Counted from the first letter of the stretch, positions 8,464 to 17,079 are shown. The stretch is DNA of 64,000 bases from Paenibacillus riograndensis SBR5 (GCF_000981585.1 NZ_LN831776.1:1565001-1629000); one strand, 5' to 3'. The notes: generated by a model not told the origin, from the sequence alone. Program-made: numbers and translations.

Positions 8464-9183
8464 CTAAATATACAATACGAATTTGTCGCCTACGATATGC
8501 TGTTCCCCGTAATGAATGATTTCCATGGTGGAGGAAACAACAGTGCCTTGGGAAAGCAGCAGCGGATAGCCGACCGGAATCTCCAAGTACTGTGCTTGTG
8601 CCGAATCGGCAAATACGGTCTGGATCGATTTGCGCTGGCGCATGAAGGAGACATCTCGTTTGGCTTTGATAGTAGCGTACAGCGAATGGTTGTCCATATT
8701 TTCCTGCAGCAAAAAGTTGTAGGCATCTGTAAACACGGCGTAATCCATCATTACCGGAACTTCGTCGGCCAGCATAATGCGGCGGATCGCTACAAGGCTG
8801 GAGTTCACAGGAACATTCAGCGCTTCAGCCAGTTTGGAGGTGGCACTAATCTGCCGCTGTTCAACCAATTTGGAGGAAGGTCTAAGGTTGTTAAGCTTGC
8901 AAATTTCTGTAAATCCCAATACCGAGGGGCCGAATTTCGCTTGAATCTTAGGTGTGGTGATAAAGGTGCCTTTCCCTTGCTTGCGGTCAAGCAAGCCCTC
9001 TTCAATCAATTCACTGATCGCAGTCCTGACCGTGCGCCGGCTGATCGAGTACATTTCGCATAACTCAAATTCAGTGGGAATCTTCTGCCCCGGCTTCATG
9101 ATGCCGGCTTCTATATCGGATTTGATAATGTCTTTTAACTGCACATAAAGAGGGATAATGCTATCCGGCTGTAATTGTCTCAT
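8464..9183 (-). CDS. frlR: GntR/HutC-family regulator FrlR
   Basis: 239 residues. Residues about 10-75 form a GntR winged helix ('IPLYVQLKDIIKSDIEAGIM', 'PGQKIPTEFELCEMYSISRR', 'ELIEEGLLDRKQGKGTFI') and about 90-235 a UTRA effector-binding domain ('LVAIRRIMLADEVPVMMD', 'QTVFADSAQAQYLEI'). It lies between frlD (convergent) and frlB (divergent). Palindromes of the TTACGTAA type sit at both the frlO and the frlB promoters, so it probably represses both units until a fructosamine or its 6-phosphate binds. The SD (AAAGGAG on the minus strand) lies just upstream of ATG 9183. Confidence 0.87.
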   Translation of the reverse strand: MRQLQPDSIIPLYVQLKDIIKSDIEAGIMKPGQKIPTEFELCEMYSISRRTVRTAISELIEEGLLDRKQGKGTFITTPKIQAKFGPSVLGFTEICKLNNLRPSSKLVEQRQISATSKLAEALNVPVNSSLVAIRRIMLADEVPVMMDYAVFTDAYNFLLQENMDNHSLYATIKAKRDVSFMRQRKSIQTVFADSAQAQYLEIPVGYPLLLSQGTVVSSTMEIIHYGEQHIVGDKFVLYI

Positions 9184-9358
9184 TGCAGCTCCTTTTGAGA
9201 ACGATATTAGAATTCAACTAATTATTATAACGTTGGCGATTATTGCTGTCAAAAGCCAATCACAGGTAATATATAATACTTTTTTTATAATGTAAACTGT
9301 TTGAACTTCAGGAAAAGGGTTGATTTCAGGCGATAACCATAGTAACATATAGATACAT

Positions 9359-9376
9359 TACGTTACATAACGTAAC
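9359..9376 (+). promoter_or_regulatory. Palindromic operator in front of frlB
   Basis: TTACGTTA-CA-TAACGTAA, two perfect 8-bp arms around 2 bp, extended by a partial TAACATATAGATACATTA upstream. It matches the half-sites at the frlO promoter (4331-4370). A TATAAT and an AT-rich stretch at 9270-9295 may be the frlB promoter. Likely FrlR binding site. Confidence 0.75.
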
Positions 9377-9394
9377 AATTAGATGTTTCCGGTC

Positions 9395-9610
9395 TATATA
9401 GATTGAACTTGAAAATATACAAACAGGGAAACGTGGCGGAAGAGAAGATTGGAACTGTAGGAGCGGTAGCGTCCGCCTTTGTCTGCGGATTTCCACCGCG
9501 AACAGCGGTACAAAATCAAGAAATCTGTAGACAACAGCGGCCGGAAGTCCAAACATTCTCTGTAGTCACGATCAATCCCGAAATAAAAAATCACAAGTTC
9601 AATCTATATA
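9395..9610 (+). repeat. Dispersed inverted-repeat element, copy 1
   Basis: 216 bp bounded by perfect 17-bp inverted repeats TATATAGATTGAACTTG and CAAGTTCAATCTATATA. The interior shares blocks with copies at 10643-10914 and 16822-17078, for example TTTCCACCGCGAACAGCGGT and CGGCCGGAAGTCCAAACATT. No transposase is encoded. It fills most of the 5' untranslated region of frlB. Looks like a MITE or a structured intergenic repeat. Confidence 0.85.
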
Positions 9611-9645
9611 CCAGAGATATCTACAACAAGAGGAGGAGTTTATCA

Positions 9646-10632
9646 ATGAACCAAGAGCATGTGCAACAACTGGAAGCAGCGATTCAGGCCGTAGCCCAAA
9701 GAAAGGTATCTAATTTCTATTTTGTAGCCTGCGGCGGCTCGCTCGCAAACGTTACACCAGCGCAATATATTCTGGATCGTGAGATTGAGATCCCCTCAGC
9801 CGCTTATTCCTCTAACGAATTTATTCACCGTTCCCCCAAAGCGCTTGGGCCTAGTTCCGTGGTCATTACCTGCTCCCACTCCGGGAACACCCCGGAAACG
9901 GTTGCGGCAACGACATTTGCCCGTGAGAAGGGTGCATTGACGATTTGCCTGACCAATCTGGTAGATTCACCGCTCTGGGAGGCTGCAGAATTCAAACTGC
10001 ATTACAATTATGCCCCTTATGGCGAGGCTCTCCGCGGGGAAGAAACCAGTATGGCTATCCTGTACCGGCTGGTATTCGGCATTCTCCAGACTTTGTACCC
10101 GAATGAGAAATATGCAAATGCGATCAGTTCCATTGAGAACGGCCTGCATGGTGTGTATGAACGGAATAAGGCCTTAACCTTGGATGCCGCCAAAGCATTC
10201 GGACGCAATTACAAGCGGGAAAAACTGATTTACACCATGGCCAGCGGAATTAACTATTCTGTAGCCTACTCGTTCGCCATCTGCCTGCTGCAGGAGATGC
10301 AATGGATTCATTCCAGTGCCATCCACTCCGGGGAATACTTCCATGGACCTTTTGAAATTACAGACTTTGATGTACCGTTCATCGTAATTAAAGGGCTGGG
10401 AGAAACCCGGCCGCTGGATGACCGTGCTTACGATTTCTGTGTGAAATATTCCGACAAAACGATTCTGATTGATGCGGAGACTTTCGACCTGGAGGGAATC
10501 TCCCCGGATGTGCGTCCGTACTTTACGAACCTTGTAGCTGGTGTAGTACTCAGACAGTACGCACAGCATTTATCTGAAGAAACCGGACATGCGCTTTCGG
10601 TGCGCCGTTATATGTGGAAGATGGAATATTAA
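9646..10632 (+). CDS. frlB: Fructosamine-6-phosphate deglycase FrlB (SIS domain)
   Basis: 328 residues, equal to my recollection of Bacillus FrlB. ATG 9646 is preceded by AGGAGG (9631-9636); the frame is open upstream into the repeat element, but that extension has no ribosome site. Two SIS sugar-isomerase domains are visible: 'FYFVACGGSLANVTPAQYIL' and CSHSGNTPETV early, 'IHSGEYFHGPFEI' later; the C-terminal RRYMWKMEY recalls the RRYYGGLVEY ending of E. coli FrlB. It would split the kinase product into glucose 6-phosphate and the free amino acid. It is transcribed separately from frlONMD but with a matching operator. Confidence 0.88.
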   Translation: MNQEHVQQLEAAIQAVAQRKVSNFYFVACGGSLANVTPAQYILDREIEIPSAAYSSNEFIHRSPKALGPSSVVITCSHSGNTPETVAATTFAREKGALTICLTNLVDSPLWEAAEFKLHYNYAPYGEALRGEETSMAILYRLVFGILQTLYPNEKYANAISSIENGLHGVYERNKALTLDAAKAFGRNYKREKLIYTMASGINYSVAYSFAICLLQEMQWIHSSAIHSGEYFHGPFEITDFDVPFIVIKGLGETRPLDDRAYDFCVKYSDKTILIDAETFDLEGISPDVRPYFTNLVAGVVLRQYAQHLSEETGHALSVRRYMWKMEY

Positions 10633-10642
10633 GATATTCCGG

Positions 10643-10914
10643 CAAGTTCAATCTATATAGAGTGAACTTGAAAAATCTAACAAAAGGGAAAAGGGATGGA
10701 GGGGAAGTTTGGAACTGGAGGAGCGAATGCGTCCGCCTAAAAGCTTTCCGTAGGAAAGCTCTCATCGAAAGCATAGGCAGTCTGCGGATTTCCACCGCGA
10801 ACAGCGGTACAAATTGAAGAAATCTGCAGATGGGCAGCGGCCGGAAGTCCAAACATTCTCCGGAGTCCCGACGAAGTCCCTAATGTAAATATCTTAAGTT
10901 CACTCTCTATATAT
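10643..10914 (+). repeat. Dispersed inverted-repeat element, copy 2
   Basis: Begins with CAAGTTCAATCTATATAG running into TATATAGAGTGAACTTG (10654-10670), and ends with TTAAGTTCACTCTCTATATA near 10914. The inner blocks TTTCCACCGCGAACAGCGGT and CAGCGGCCGGAAGTCC match copy 1; an extra hairpin-forming stretch CTTTCCGTAGGAAAG occurs at about 10743. It starts 10 bp after the frlB stop, so frlB is bracketed by two copies. Confidence 0.83.
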
Positions 10915-10942
10915 AGGTAATATTTCTTAAGATCCAAAAAGT

Positions 10943-10975
10943 GAAACGGGAGCGGTAATGTTCCCGTTTCCTTTT
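10943..10975 (+). terminator. Intrinsic terminator downstream of frlB
   Basis: Stem GAAACGGGA / TTCCCGTTTC followed by CTTTT. The second repeat element lies between frlB and this site. Confidence 0.8.
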
Positions 10976-11028
10976 GGTTTGATTCCCGTTTCGTTGTCCG
11001 GAATTTAGCCGATGGGTGAGGGATTGAA

Positions 11029-11589
11029 ATGAGCATTTATCATTCAATAGATGATTTCTTGCATCGATTGGAGAGTACGCTTATATCCAATAAAGAGCCG
11101 GTCGATGCCAACCGGATTCTTGCCGAGCTGCGGGCCTCCTATAATGAAGTGGGCAGGTACGGGGGCAAGCTGTATCTTAAGTACGCGGATGAGATCAAGG
11201 CTGTGCTGGAATACTCGGAAGAAGTCGTGATCAGTAAGGCTATGTATTCTGAGTTCAAACAGGGTTTCAGACAGCTGAAGAAGCTGTGGCAGGCCAAAAG
11301 GAATGTGGAAAGCTTCTATATTCATTGCTGCTGCCAGATCCGCCAGTTGCTCATATTTAACAGGGTGTCAGAGGAACACTGCCGCAGCTGTCATGGGACT
11401 CTTCTCTATTATTATGAAGAAAACTCCCAAATGGTCATGAAAAAATGCCAGGTCTGCAGAAGAATCTACAGCAGCAGAACAGGCACATTAATTCCCGCTT
11501 CCGAAGGCCTGAAATTAAGCAGGGCAAGCAAACAAAACCTGCAAGAGGTGGTCAGCCCCGCCGAATGGATCGGATATTGCGGGGAGTGA
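11029..11589 (+). CDS. Conserved-looking unknown protein with a cysteine knuckle
   Basis: 186 residues; not recognised. ATG 11029 has GAGGG 8 nt upstream. Residues 1-100 are helical and charged ('YHSIDDFLHRLESTLISNKE', 'SEFKQGFRQLKKLWQAKRN'). Residues about 100-150 hold cysteines in a zinc-ribbon-like order: 'YIHCCCQIRQLL', then HCRSCHGTLLYYY and 'KKCQVCRRIYSS', that is CxxC-x(n)-CxxC. No membrane segment. It is a single-gene unit between terminators, next to the frl cluster and the TetR gene, and neither neighbour suggests a role. Confidence 0.7.
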   Translation: MSIYHSIDDFLHRLESTLISNKEPVDANRILAELRASYNEVGRYGGKLYLKYADEIKAVLEYSEEVVISKAMYSEFKQGFRQLKKLWQAKRNVESFYIHCCCQIRQLLIFNRVSEEHCRSCHGTLLYYYEENSQMVMKKCQVCRRIYSSRTGTLIPASEGLKLSRASKQNLQEVVSPAEWIGYCGE

Positions 11590-11628
11590 AGGGATAAAGG
11601 AGCTTTGCTAATAGTTTCAATGGACTGG

Positions 11629-11651
11629 CCCGCCGTTAATGCGGGTCTTTT
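11629..11651 (+). terminator. Intrinsic terminator
   Basis: Stem CCCGC / GCGGG with loop CGTTAAT, followed by TCTTTTG. Confidence 0.7.
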
Positions 11652-11805
11652 GTTTGATTTCTGGGGATACCCGGGCCATGCAATCTGCTCCCATGCACTG
11701 GCTTGCCCAATAGCGTGAATGGGAAGCTCGGCAGCTTGAAGTCCGGTGTGGAATCCACCAGCCCATGTGGACAAAATTCACTTTGGACAGCTTTTGTGCT
11801 ACAAT

Positions 11806-11825
11806 TAGACCGGACGGTCGGTTTA
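11806..11825 (+). promoter_or_regulatory. TetR operator at its own gene
   Basis: TAGACCGGACGGTCGGTTTA, an imperfect palindrome of the ACCG-N-CGGT type, ends 8 bp before the tetR-family start. Nearly the same sequence precedes the MFS gene at 12964-12984. Confidence 0.75.
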
Positions 11826-11832
11826 GGAAGGG

Positions 11833-12441
11833 GTGATCAGGATTAAAGGACGTTCTGACGGAGAAGAGACCAAGAAACGGATTGTGCAGAAGGCTGCGCA
11901 GCTGTTTGTTCAAAAAGGATATGGAGCTGTAACGATGAATGAGGTCTGCTCGGCGGCAAAGGTCAGCAAAGGCAGCCTGTATCACCATTTTCCCAGTAAG
12001 GATGAGCTGTTCCTGTATGTGGTCGAAGACGATACGGAGCAGTGGCTTTCCCAGTGGGCGGAGAAGAGCAGAAGCATCAGCGGCCTGGAAGAGCGTTTCT
12101 ATGCGCTGGGCGAGCATTATGCGAATGATTTTCAGAATCCCCTGATCCGGGCGCTGGAGGAATATGCCAGAGCCCGTCCTCATTCCGATGAGGTCCATCA
12201 GCGTCTGGCGCAGCTCTACGAATCCGCCTCGGAGGCCTGCCGCAATCTGCTGCAAGAGGGAATGGACAGCGGATATCTGGTCAAGGGTGATCTGGACAAT
12301 TACGTCATCGTTGTGAGCGGCCTGCTGGAAGGAGTCGCCAGAGTCAGCGAGATCATGGCCGCAGCAAAGGCACCGGAGGATATCATGCAATATTACCGCG
12401 AAGCCATAGGGCTGCTGCTGCAGGGGATCCGTGCCCGGTAG
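11833..12441 (+). CDS. TetR-family repressor
   Basis: 202 residues. The N-terminal helix-turn-helix is typical: 'EETKKRIVQKAAQLFVQKGY', 'AVTMNEVCSAAKVSKGSLYH', HFPSKDELF. The C-terminal half is a variable helical ligand-binding and dimer domain. GTG 11833 is the only usable start; AGGAAG lies upstream at short spacing. The shared operator motif suggests that it represses itself and the MFS exporter 0.6 kb downstream. A tandem-repeat array separates the two genes. Confidence 0.88.
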   Translation: MIRIKGRSDGEETKKRIVQKAAQLFVQKGYGAVTMNEVCSAAKVSKGSLYHHFPSKDELFLYVVEDDTEQWLSQWAEKSRSISGLEERFYALGEHYANDFQNPLIRALEEYARARPHSDEVHQRLAQLYESASEACRNLLQEGMDSGYLVKGDLDNYVIVVSGLLEGVARVSEIMAAAKAPEDIMQYYREAIGLLLQGIRAR

Positions 12442-12581
12442 TCAATCCCGGTTAATACGCTGCTCATGTAAGCCTCCAATGAGGAATTCTTCAACATCGC
12501 CGGCAGAACTCCGCCAGGAGGTTTCTTAATATCAGCAAGGCAAAACTTCGGCCTCCAGTGAGCGGGAGGAATGGCGGGATA

Positions 12582-12921
12582 AGAGGTAAAAGTACCCTTG
12601 ATTTCGCCAAAAGTGGGTTACAGTGCCGAATGAGAGGTAAAAGTACCTTTGAATTCACCAAAAGTGAGTTGCAGTGCGAAATAAGAGGTAAAAGTACCTT
12701 TGATTTCGCCAAAAGTGGGTTGCAGTGCGGAATAAGAGGTAAAAGTACCTTTGATTTCGCTAAAAGTGGGCTGCAGTGCGGAATGAGAGGTAAAAGTGCC
12801 TTTGAATTCACCAAAAGTGGGTTGCGGTGCGGAATGAGAGGTAAAAGTACCTTTGATTTCGCCAAAAGTGGGTTACAGTGCGGAATGAGAGGTAAAAGTA
12901 CCTTTGATTTCTCCGCGAGCG
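12582..12921. repeat. Seven 51-bp tandem repeats
   Basis: Units start at 12582, 12633, 12684, 12735, 12786, 12837 and 12888 with period 51. Each contains AGAGGTAAAAGTACCTTTGA, TTTCGCCAAAAGTGGGTT and GCAGTGCGGAAT. Because 51 is a multiple of 3, both strands stay open and would encode a 17-residue repeat (RGKSTFDFAKSGLQCGM in one frame), but there is no ribosome site. Each unit has a short inverted repeat AGGTA-AAAG-TACCT. It lies between tetR and the MFS gene. Confidence 0.92.
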
Positions 12922-12963
12922 TGCTACGGTACCTCACAGGGTGATTTTCTTGTTGTCTTTAAA

Positions 12964-12984
12964 TAGACCGGATGGTCGGTCTTA
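12964..12984 (+). promoter_or_regulatory. TetR operator at the MFS gene
   Basis: TAGACCGGATGGTCGGTCTTA differs from the tetR operator at few positions and lies about 40 bp before the MFS start. Likely repressed by the upstream TetR. Confidence 0.75.
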
Positions 12985-13025
12985 TTGTTTTATTAATATT
13001 TTTTACTTAAGGGAACACCAAGGAT

Positions 13026-14288
13026 ATGAAGTTGGGTTCTGGAAATACGGGGGTTACTCAAATGACATTGTTACTTAGAAACCGGGGAGCGATGCTGCTC
13101 CTGATGCTGAATATATTTCTGGCGTTTACAGGGATCGGACTGGTTGTTCCGATTATGCCCACTTATATGAATGAGCTGGGGATCGGAGGCAGCATTGTCG
13201 GACTGCTGGTGGCAGCCTTTTCGCTGACCCAGCTGATCCTGTCGCCTCTTGCCGGAGGGCTGTCCGACCGGATGGGCCGGAAAAAAATAATTGTCGGCGG
13301 GCTGGTTGTATTTGCGCTGTCGGAGCTGCTGTTTGGTCTTGCCGAGTCAAGCTGGCTGCTGTTTGCGTCCCGAATGCTGGGAGGCGCCGGAGCGGCAATG
13401 ATTATGCCTGCGGTCATGGCCTATGTGGCGGATACGACCTCTATGGAGGAACGGGCCAAAGGCATGGGGCTGATTAATGCGGCGATTACCACCGGTTTTA
13501 TCATAGGACCGGGTCTGGGCGGCTATCTGGCTGAGCTTGGCATTCGTGTGCCCTTCTTCGCAGCTGCGGGGGCAGCGGCATTCGTTGCCGTGATGACCCT
13601 TTTTGTACTGCCGGAGTCACGTTCAAGTGCAGAGCTGGGCGCAGCCAAGTCTACACAGGAAAATAAAGATAGTAAAGACAGCCTTATTACTCAACTGGTG
13701 CGTTCCTACCGGGAGCCTTATTTCTTCGGGCTGGTGATTGTCTTTGTGCTCTCCTTTGGACTTGCCAATTATGAGACAGTGTTCGGATTGTTTGTCGATC
13801 ATAAGTTTGGCTTCACGCCTAAAGATATCGCTTTTGTGATCACCTTTGGTTCGATTTCGGGGGCGGTGATTCAGGTTACGGCGTTCAGCTGGATTTTGAA
13901 TCGTTTTGGGGAAAATAAAGTCATTTCAGCTTCACTGCTTGTTTCAGGCCTGTCCATCCTCCTGACTCTATTTGTCCATGGCTACTGGGCCATTGTCACT
14001 GTAACCTTCATTGTGTTTCTTGCGATGGATATTTTGCGGCCCGCTGTCGGCACGCAGCTCTCCAAAATGGCGTCGGAGTCGCAGCAGGGCTTCGTGATGG
14101 GCATGAATTCCGCGTATACAAGTCTAGGGAATATTGCCGGACCGATTGTTGCCGGAGTCCTCTTTGATCTCGATATCAACCTTCCGTATACTGTGGCTGC
14201 GCTTGTGCTCATGCTCTGCTTTATCATGTCGCTCGGTTCAAGAAAGCGGATGAACCGCCCGGATCTGCAGGCGAAACAGGCCGATTGA
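13026..14288 (+). CDS. MFS multidrug-type efflux transporter
   Basis: 420 residues with about 12 membrane segments. Motif A between TM2 and TM3 reads GGLSDRMGRKKIIVGG, motif C in TM5 reads 'GFIIGPGLGGYLAELG', and TM1 holds 'IFLAFTGIGLVVPIMPTYM', the pattern of drug:H+ antiporters with 12 segments (NorA/TetA-like). ATG 13026 follows AAGG closely; ATG 13062 (MTLLLRNRG) is an alternative that begins just before TM1. Its promoter carries the TetR operator. The exported compound is not predictable. Confidence 0.88.
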   Translation: MKLGSGNTGVTQMTLLLRNRGAMLLLMLNIFLAFTGIGLVVPIMPTYMNELGIGGSIVGLLVAAFSLTQLILSPLAGGLSDRMGRKKIIVGGLVVFALSELLFGLAESSWLLFASRMLGGAGAAMIMPAVMAYVADTTSMEERAKGMGLINAAITTGFIIGPGLGGYLAELGIRVPFFAAAGAAAFVAVMTLFVLPESRSSAELGAAKSTQENKDSKDSLITQLVRSYREPYFFGLVIVFVLSFGLANYETVFGLFVDHKFGFTPKDIAFVITFGSISGAVIQVTAFSWILNRFGENKVISASLLVSGLSILLTLFVHGYWAIVTVTFIVFLAMDILRPAVGTQLSKMASESQQGFVMGMNSAYTSLGNIAGPIVAGVLFDLDINLPYTVAALVLMLCFIMSLGSRKRMNRPDLQAKQAD

Positions 14289-14378
14289 TATTCTCTGGAT
14301 TTTGGCACGGGGCTAATCTGTGATACTATTTTAGGTAGACCATATGAACACAGACCGTGTACGGAAAGAGGGATTTCA

Positions 14379-16607
14379 TTGACGGTGGATACGAATCAAG
14401 CGGGTCCTGCGGCTGAAGAAGCGCTGGCCCGCCAGGAGCAGGAAACGATCACGCAGGCGATTGCCAAGGAGCTTGGCATCAGCGTGAAGCAGGTACGGAC
14501 TACGGTAGGACTGCTGGATGAGGGGAATACGATTCCTTTTATCGCCCGGTACCGCAAGGAAATGACCGGGGAGCTGGACGAGAATGTCCTGCGCGATATT
14601 GAAGAACGGCTCAGCTATTTGCGCAATCTCGGGGACCGGAAAAAGGATGTGCTCCGCAGCATTGAAGAGCAGGGCAAGCTGACAAAGGAGCTGCAGGAGC
14701 AGATTCTGAAGGCGGTGAAGCTGCAGGAAGTGGAGGATCTGTACCGCCCGTTCCGCCAGAAGCGCAAGACGCGCGCCAGTGCCGCCAAGGAGAAGGGGCT
14801 GGAGCCGTTGGCAGACTGGGTAATGGAGCAGCGCCGCCAAGGCCAGCCGCTTGAGGAGGCTGCAAAGTATATAGATGCCGACAAAGGCGTAGAGAGCGCA
14901 GAGCTGGCTCTTCAGGGTGCGATGGACATCATCGCGGAGAACATTGCCGACGATCCTGCCGTCCGCTCCTGGGTCCGCCAGTACACAGCGAGTCAAGGCA
15001 TACTGGTCTCGGAAGCCAAGGACGCGGAGCAGGAGAGTGTCTACGAGAACTATTACAATTACCGTGAACCGGTACATAAAATGCCGCCGCACCGCATCCT
15101 CGCCATCAACCGCGGCGAACGGGAGAATGTGCTGAAGGTCGGCATAGAAGTGACTGCCGACAAGATTCATGCCTTTATCCTGCGGAAGCTCGTGAAGGGG
15201 CCTTCCCCGGTCAAAGAACTGCTGGAAGCAGTGACCGAGGATGCCTACAAACGGCTGATCGCGCCTTCCGTGGAGCGCGAGGTGCGCGGGGAGATGACGG
15301 AAAAGGGGGAAACGCAAGCGATTGCCATCTTCTCCGGAAATCTGCGCAGCCTGCTGCTGCAGCCGCCGGTGAAGGGGCGGAACGTGCTTGGCGTCGACCC
15401 GGCCTACCGCACCGGCTGCAAGCTGGCCGTGGTGGACGACACCGGCAAGCTGCTGGAGGTGGCGGTCACCTATCCGACGCCGCCGAACAACAAGAAGAAG
15501 GAGGCGGCGGCGAAGTTCAAAGAGCTGATTGCCAAATATGGCATCCAGCTCATTGTCATCGGCAACGGCACCGGCTCACGGGAGACGGAGCAGTTCACCG
15601 CTGAGGTGATCGCAGAGATCGGCGATCCGGGGCTGGCGTACCTCATTGTCAATGAGGCCGGAGCCAGCGTGTATTCCGCCTCCAAGCTGGCGCAGGAGGA
15701 GTTCCCCGACCTTGATGTGGCGGAGCGCAGCGCCGCCTCCATCGCCCGCCGCGTGCAGGACCCGCTCGCGGAGCTGGTGAAGATCGACCCGAAGGCGATC
15801 GGTGTCGGGCAGTACCAGCATGACGTCTCTCAGAAGCATCTGGAGGAAAGTCTGAAAGGCGTCGTGGAGTCGGCGGTCAACCATGTCGGTGTCGATGTGA
15901 ATACCGCCTCCGCCTCCCTGCTGTCCTATGTCGCGGGAGTCAATTCGACCATCGCCAAAAATATAGTGAAGTTCCGCGAGGAGAACGGCAAGTTCACGAC
16001 CCGGAAGCAGCTGCAGAAGGTGCCGCGCCTTGGCGCCAAATCCTACGAGCAGTGCATCGGCTTCCTGCGTATTCCCGGCGGCGACAACACGCTGGACCGT
16101 ACGCCTATCCACCCGGAATCCTATCCGGTGGTGGACCGGCTGTTCCGCGAGCTGGGGCTGGATGTGGCCTCGCTTGGCAGCAAGGAAGTAGCCGAACAGC
16201 TTCAGGCGCAGGATGCCGCCGAGCTGGCGGTGAAGCTTGATGTCGGCGTGCCTACGCTGCGCGACATCCTGGAGAGCCTGCAGCGTCCGGGCCGTGATCC
16301 GCGCGAGGAGCTGCCGCCGCCGATCTTCCGCACGGATGTGCTGAAGATCGAAGATCTGGTTCCCGGCATGGAAATGCAGGGAACCGTACGCAACGTGATC
16401 GATTTCGGCGCCTTCGTCGATATCGGCATCAAGAACGACGGGCTGGTGCATATTTCCCAGCTTAGCGGCAGCTACGTGAAGCATCCGATGGACGTTGTCT
16501 CCGTGGGAGACAATGTCACCGTATGGGTGATGGGCGTCGACCTCAAGAAAGGCCGGGTCAGCCTGACCATGCGTCCGCCGCGCGACAATAACGGAGGCGC
16601 GAAATAA
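14379..16607 (+). CDS. tex: Tex-family transcription accessory protein (S1 RNA-binding)
   Basis: 742 residues from TTG 14379 with GAGGG upstream. Domain order: N-terminal helical Tex-N region (to about 190, 'NTIPFIARYRKEMTGELDE'), YqgF/RNase H-like core ('VLGVDPAYRTGCKLAVVD', 'VIGNGTGSRETEQF'), two helix-hairpin-helix motifs ('LSYVAGVNSTIAKNIVKFRE', 'VPRLGAKSYEQCIGFLRI') and a C-terminal S1 domain from about 655 ('GTVRNVIDFGAFVDIGIKND', 'KKGRVSLTM'). Homologues bind RNA and act with the elongating transcription machinery. In B. subtilis (ydcI) it neighbours cmpA and ydcK; here those lie 43 kb away. Confidence 0.95.
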   Translation: MTVDTNQAGPAAEEALARQEQETITQAIAKELGISVKQVRTTVGLLDEGNTIPFIARYRKEMTGELDENVLRDIEERLSYLRNLGDRKKDVLRSIEEQGKLTKELQEQILKAVKLQEVEDLYRPFRQKRKTRASAAKEKGLEPLADWVMEQRRQGQPLEEAAKYIDADKGVESAELALQGAMDIIAENIADDPAVRSWVRQYTASQGILVSEAKDAEQESVYENYYNYREPVHKMPPHRILAINRGERENVLKVGIEVTADKIHAFILRKLVKGPSPVKELLEAVTEDAYKRLIAPSVEREVRGEMTEKGETQAIAIFSGNLRSLLLQPPVKGRNVLGVDPAYRTGCKLAVVDDTGKLLEVAVTYPTPPNNKKKEAAAKFKELIAKYGIQLIVIGNGTGSRETEQFTAEVIAEIGDPGLAYLIVNEAGASVYSASKLAQEEFPDLDVAERSAASIARRVQDPLAELVKIDPKAIGVGQYQHDVSQKHLEESLKGVVESAVNHVGVDVNTASASLLSYVAGVNSTIAKNIVKFREENGKFTTRKQLQKVPRLGAKSYEQCIGFLRIPGGDNTLDRTPIHPESYPVVDRLFRELGLDVASLGSKEVAEQLQAQDAAELAVKLDVGVPTLRDILESLQRPGRDPREELPPPIFRTDVLKIEDLVPGMEMQGTVRNVIDFGAFVDIGIKNDGLVHISQLSGSYVKHPMDVVSVGDNVTVWVMGVDLKKGRVSLTMRPPRDNNGGAK

Positions 16608-16620
16608 ATAAATTATCCCA

Positions 16621-16655
16621 CCACCTGCCCCGGAAGATGAGGCGGGTGGTTTTTT
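16621..16655 (+). terminator. Terminator of tex
   Basis: Stem CCACCTGCC / GGCGGGTGG (one G:U) followed by TTTTTT. Confidence 0.9.
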
Positions 16656-16821
16656 GGTTATTTAGGAAATTATGATTATTATAATTCCCCTTTTTGTAGA
16701 TATGATTTGCCTAAAGTTGGGAATCAGCCGAAGTTGATCGCCATTTTCCAACATAACGACAAATAGCGCTTACGAAGAGGTAGCTGAGTAGTGCTAATAG
16801 TGCTAATAGAGCTAGCGGTGC

Positions 16822-17078
16822 TATATAACTTGAACTTTAGTTTTGCATTGTGGGGTATGGTCGTCACTGCGGGAAATGTTTGGACTTCCAGCCGCTGTTG
16901 TCTTAAGAATTTCTTGGTTTGAACCGCCTTTAGCGGTTGAAATCTGTTGACTGATTATGCTTCCGAAGCGAGCTTTCCTACGGAAAGCTTTCAGGCGGAC
17001 GCCTCCGCTCTGTAAGTATCCAAACTTCCCCTCCGCACTTCTTCCCTTTTATGAATTCTTTAAGTTCAACTTATATAG
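16822..17078 (-). repeat. Dispersed inverted-repeat element, copy 3 (inverted)
   Basis: Runs from TATATAACTTGAACTTTAG to TTTAAGTTCAACTTATATAG. Its interior carries the reverse complement of the blocks in copies 1 and 2, such as AATGTTTGGACTTCCAGCCG and CCGCCTTTAGCGGT, plus CTTTCCTACGGAAAG as in copy 2. Confidence 0.83.
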
Positions 17079-17079
17079 T

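Noticed and set aside
9403..9645. N-terminal extension of frlB
   Set aside because: The extension lies in the dispersed repeat, and the ribosome site AGGAGG fits ATG 9646 only.
12558..12944. 128-residue frame and its 148-residue antisense frame
   Set aside because: Both are products of the 51-bp tandem repeat (period divisible by 3) and have no ribosome site.
15576..16484. 302-residue frame opposite tex
   Set aside because: Shadow of the real tex gene, whose motifs are unambiguous.
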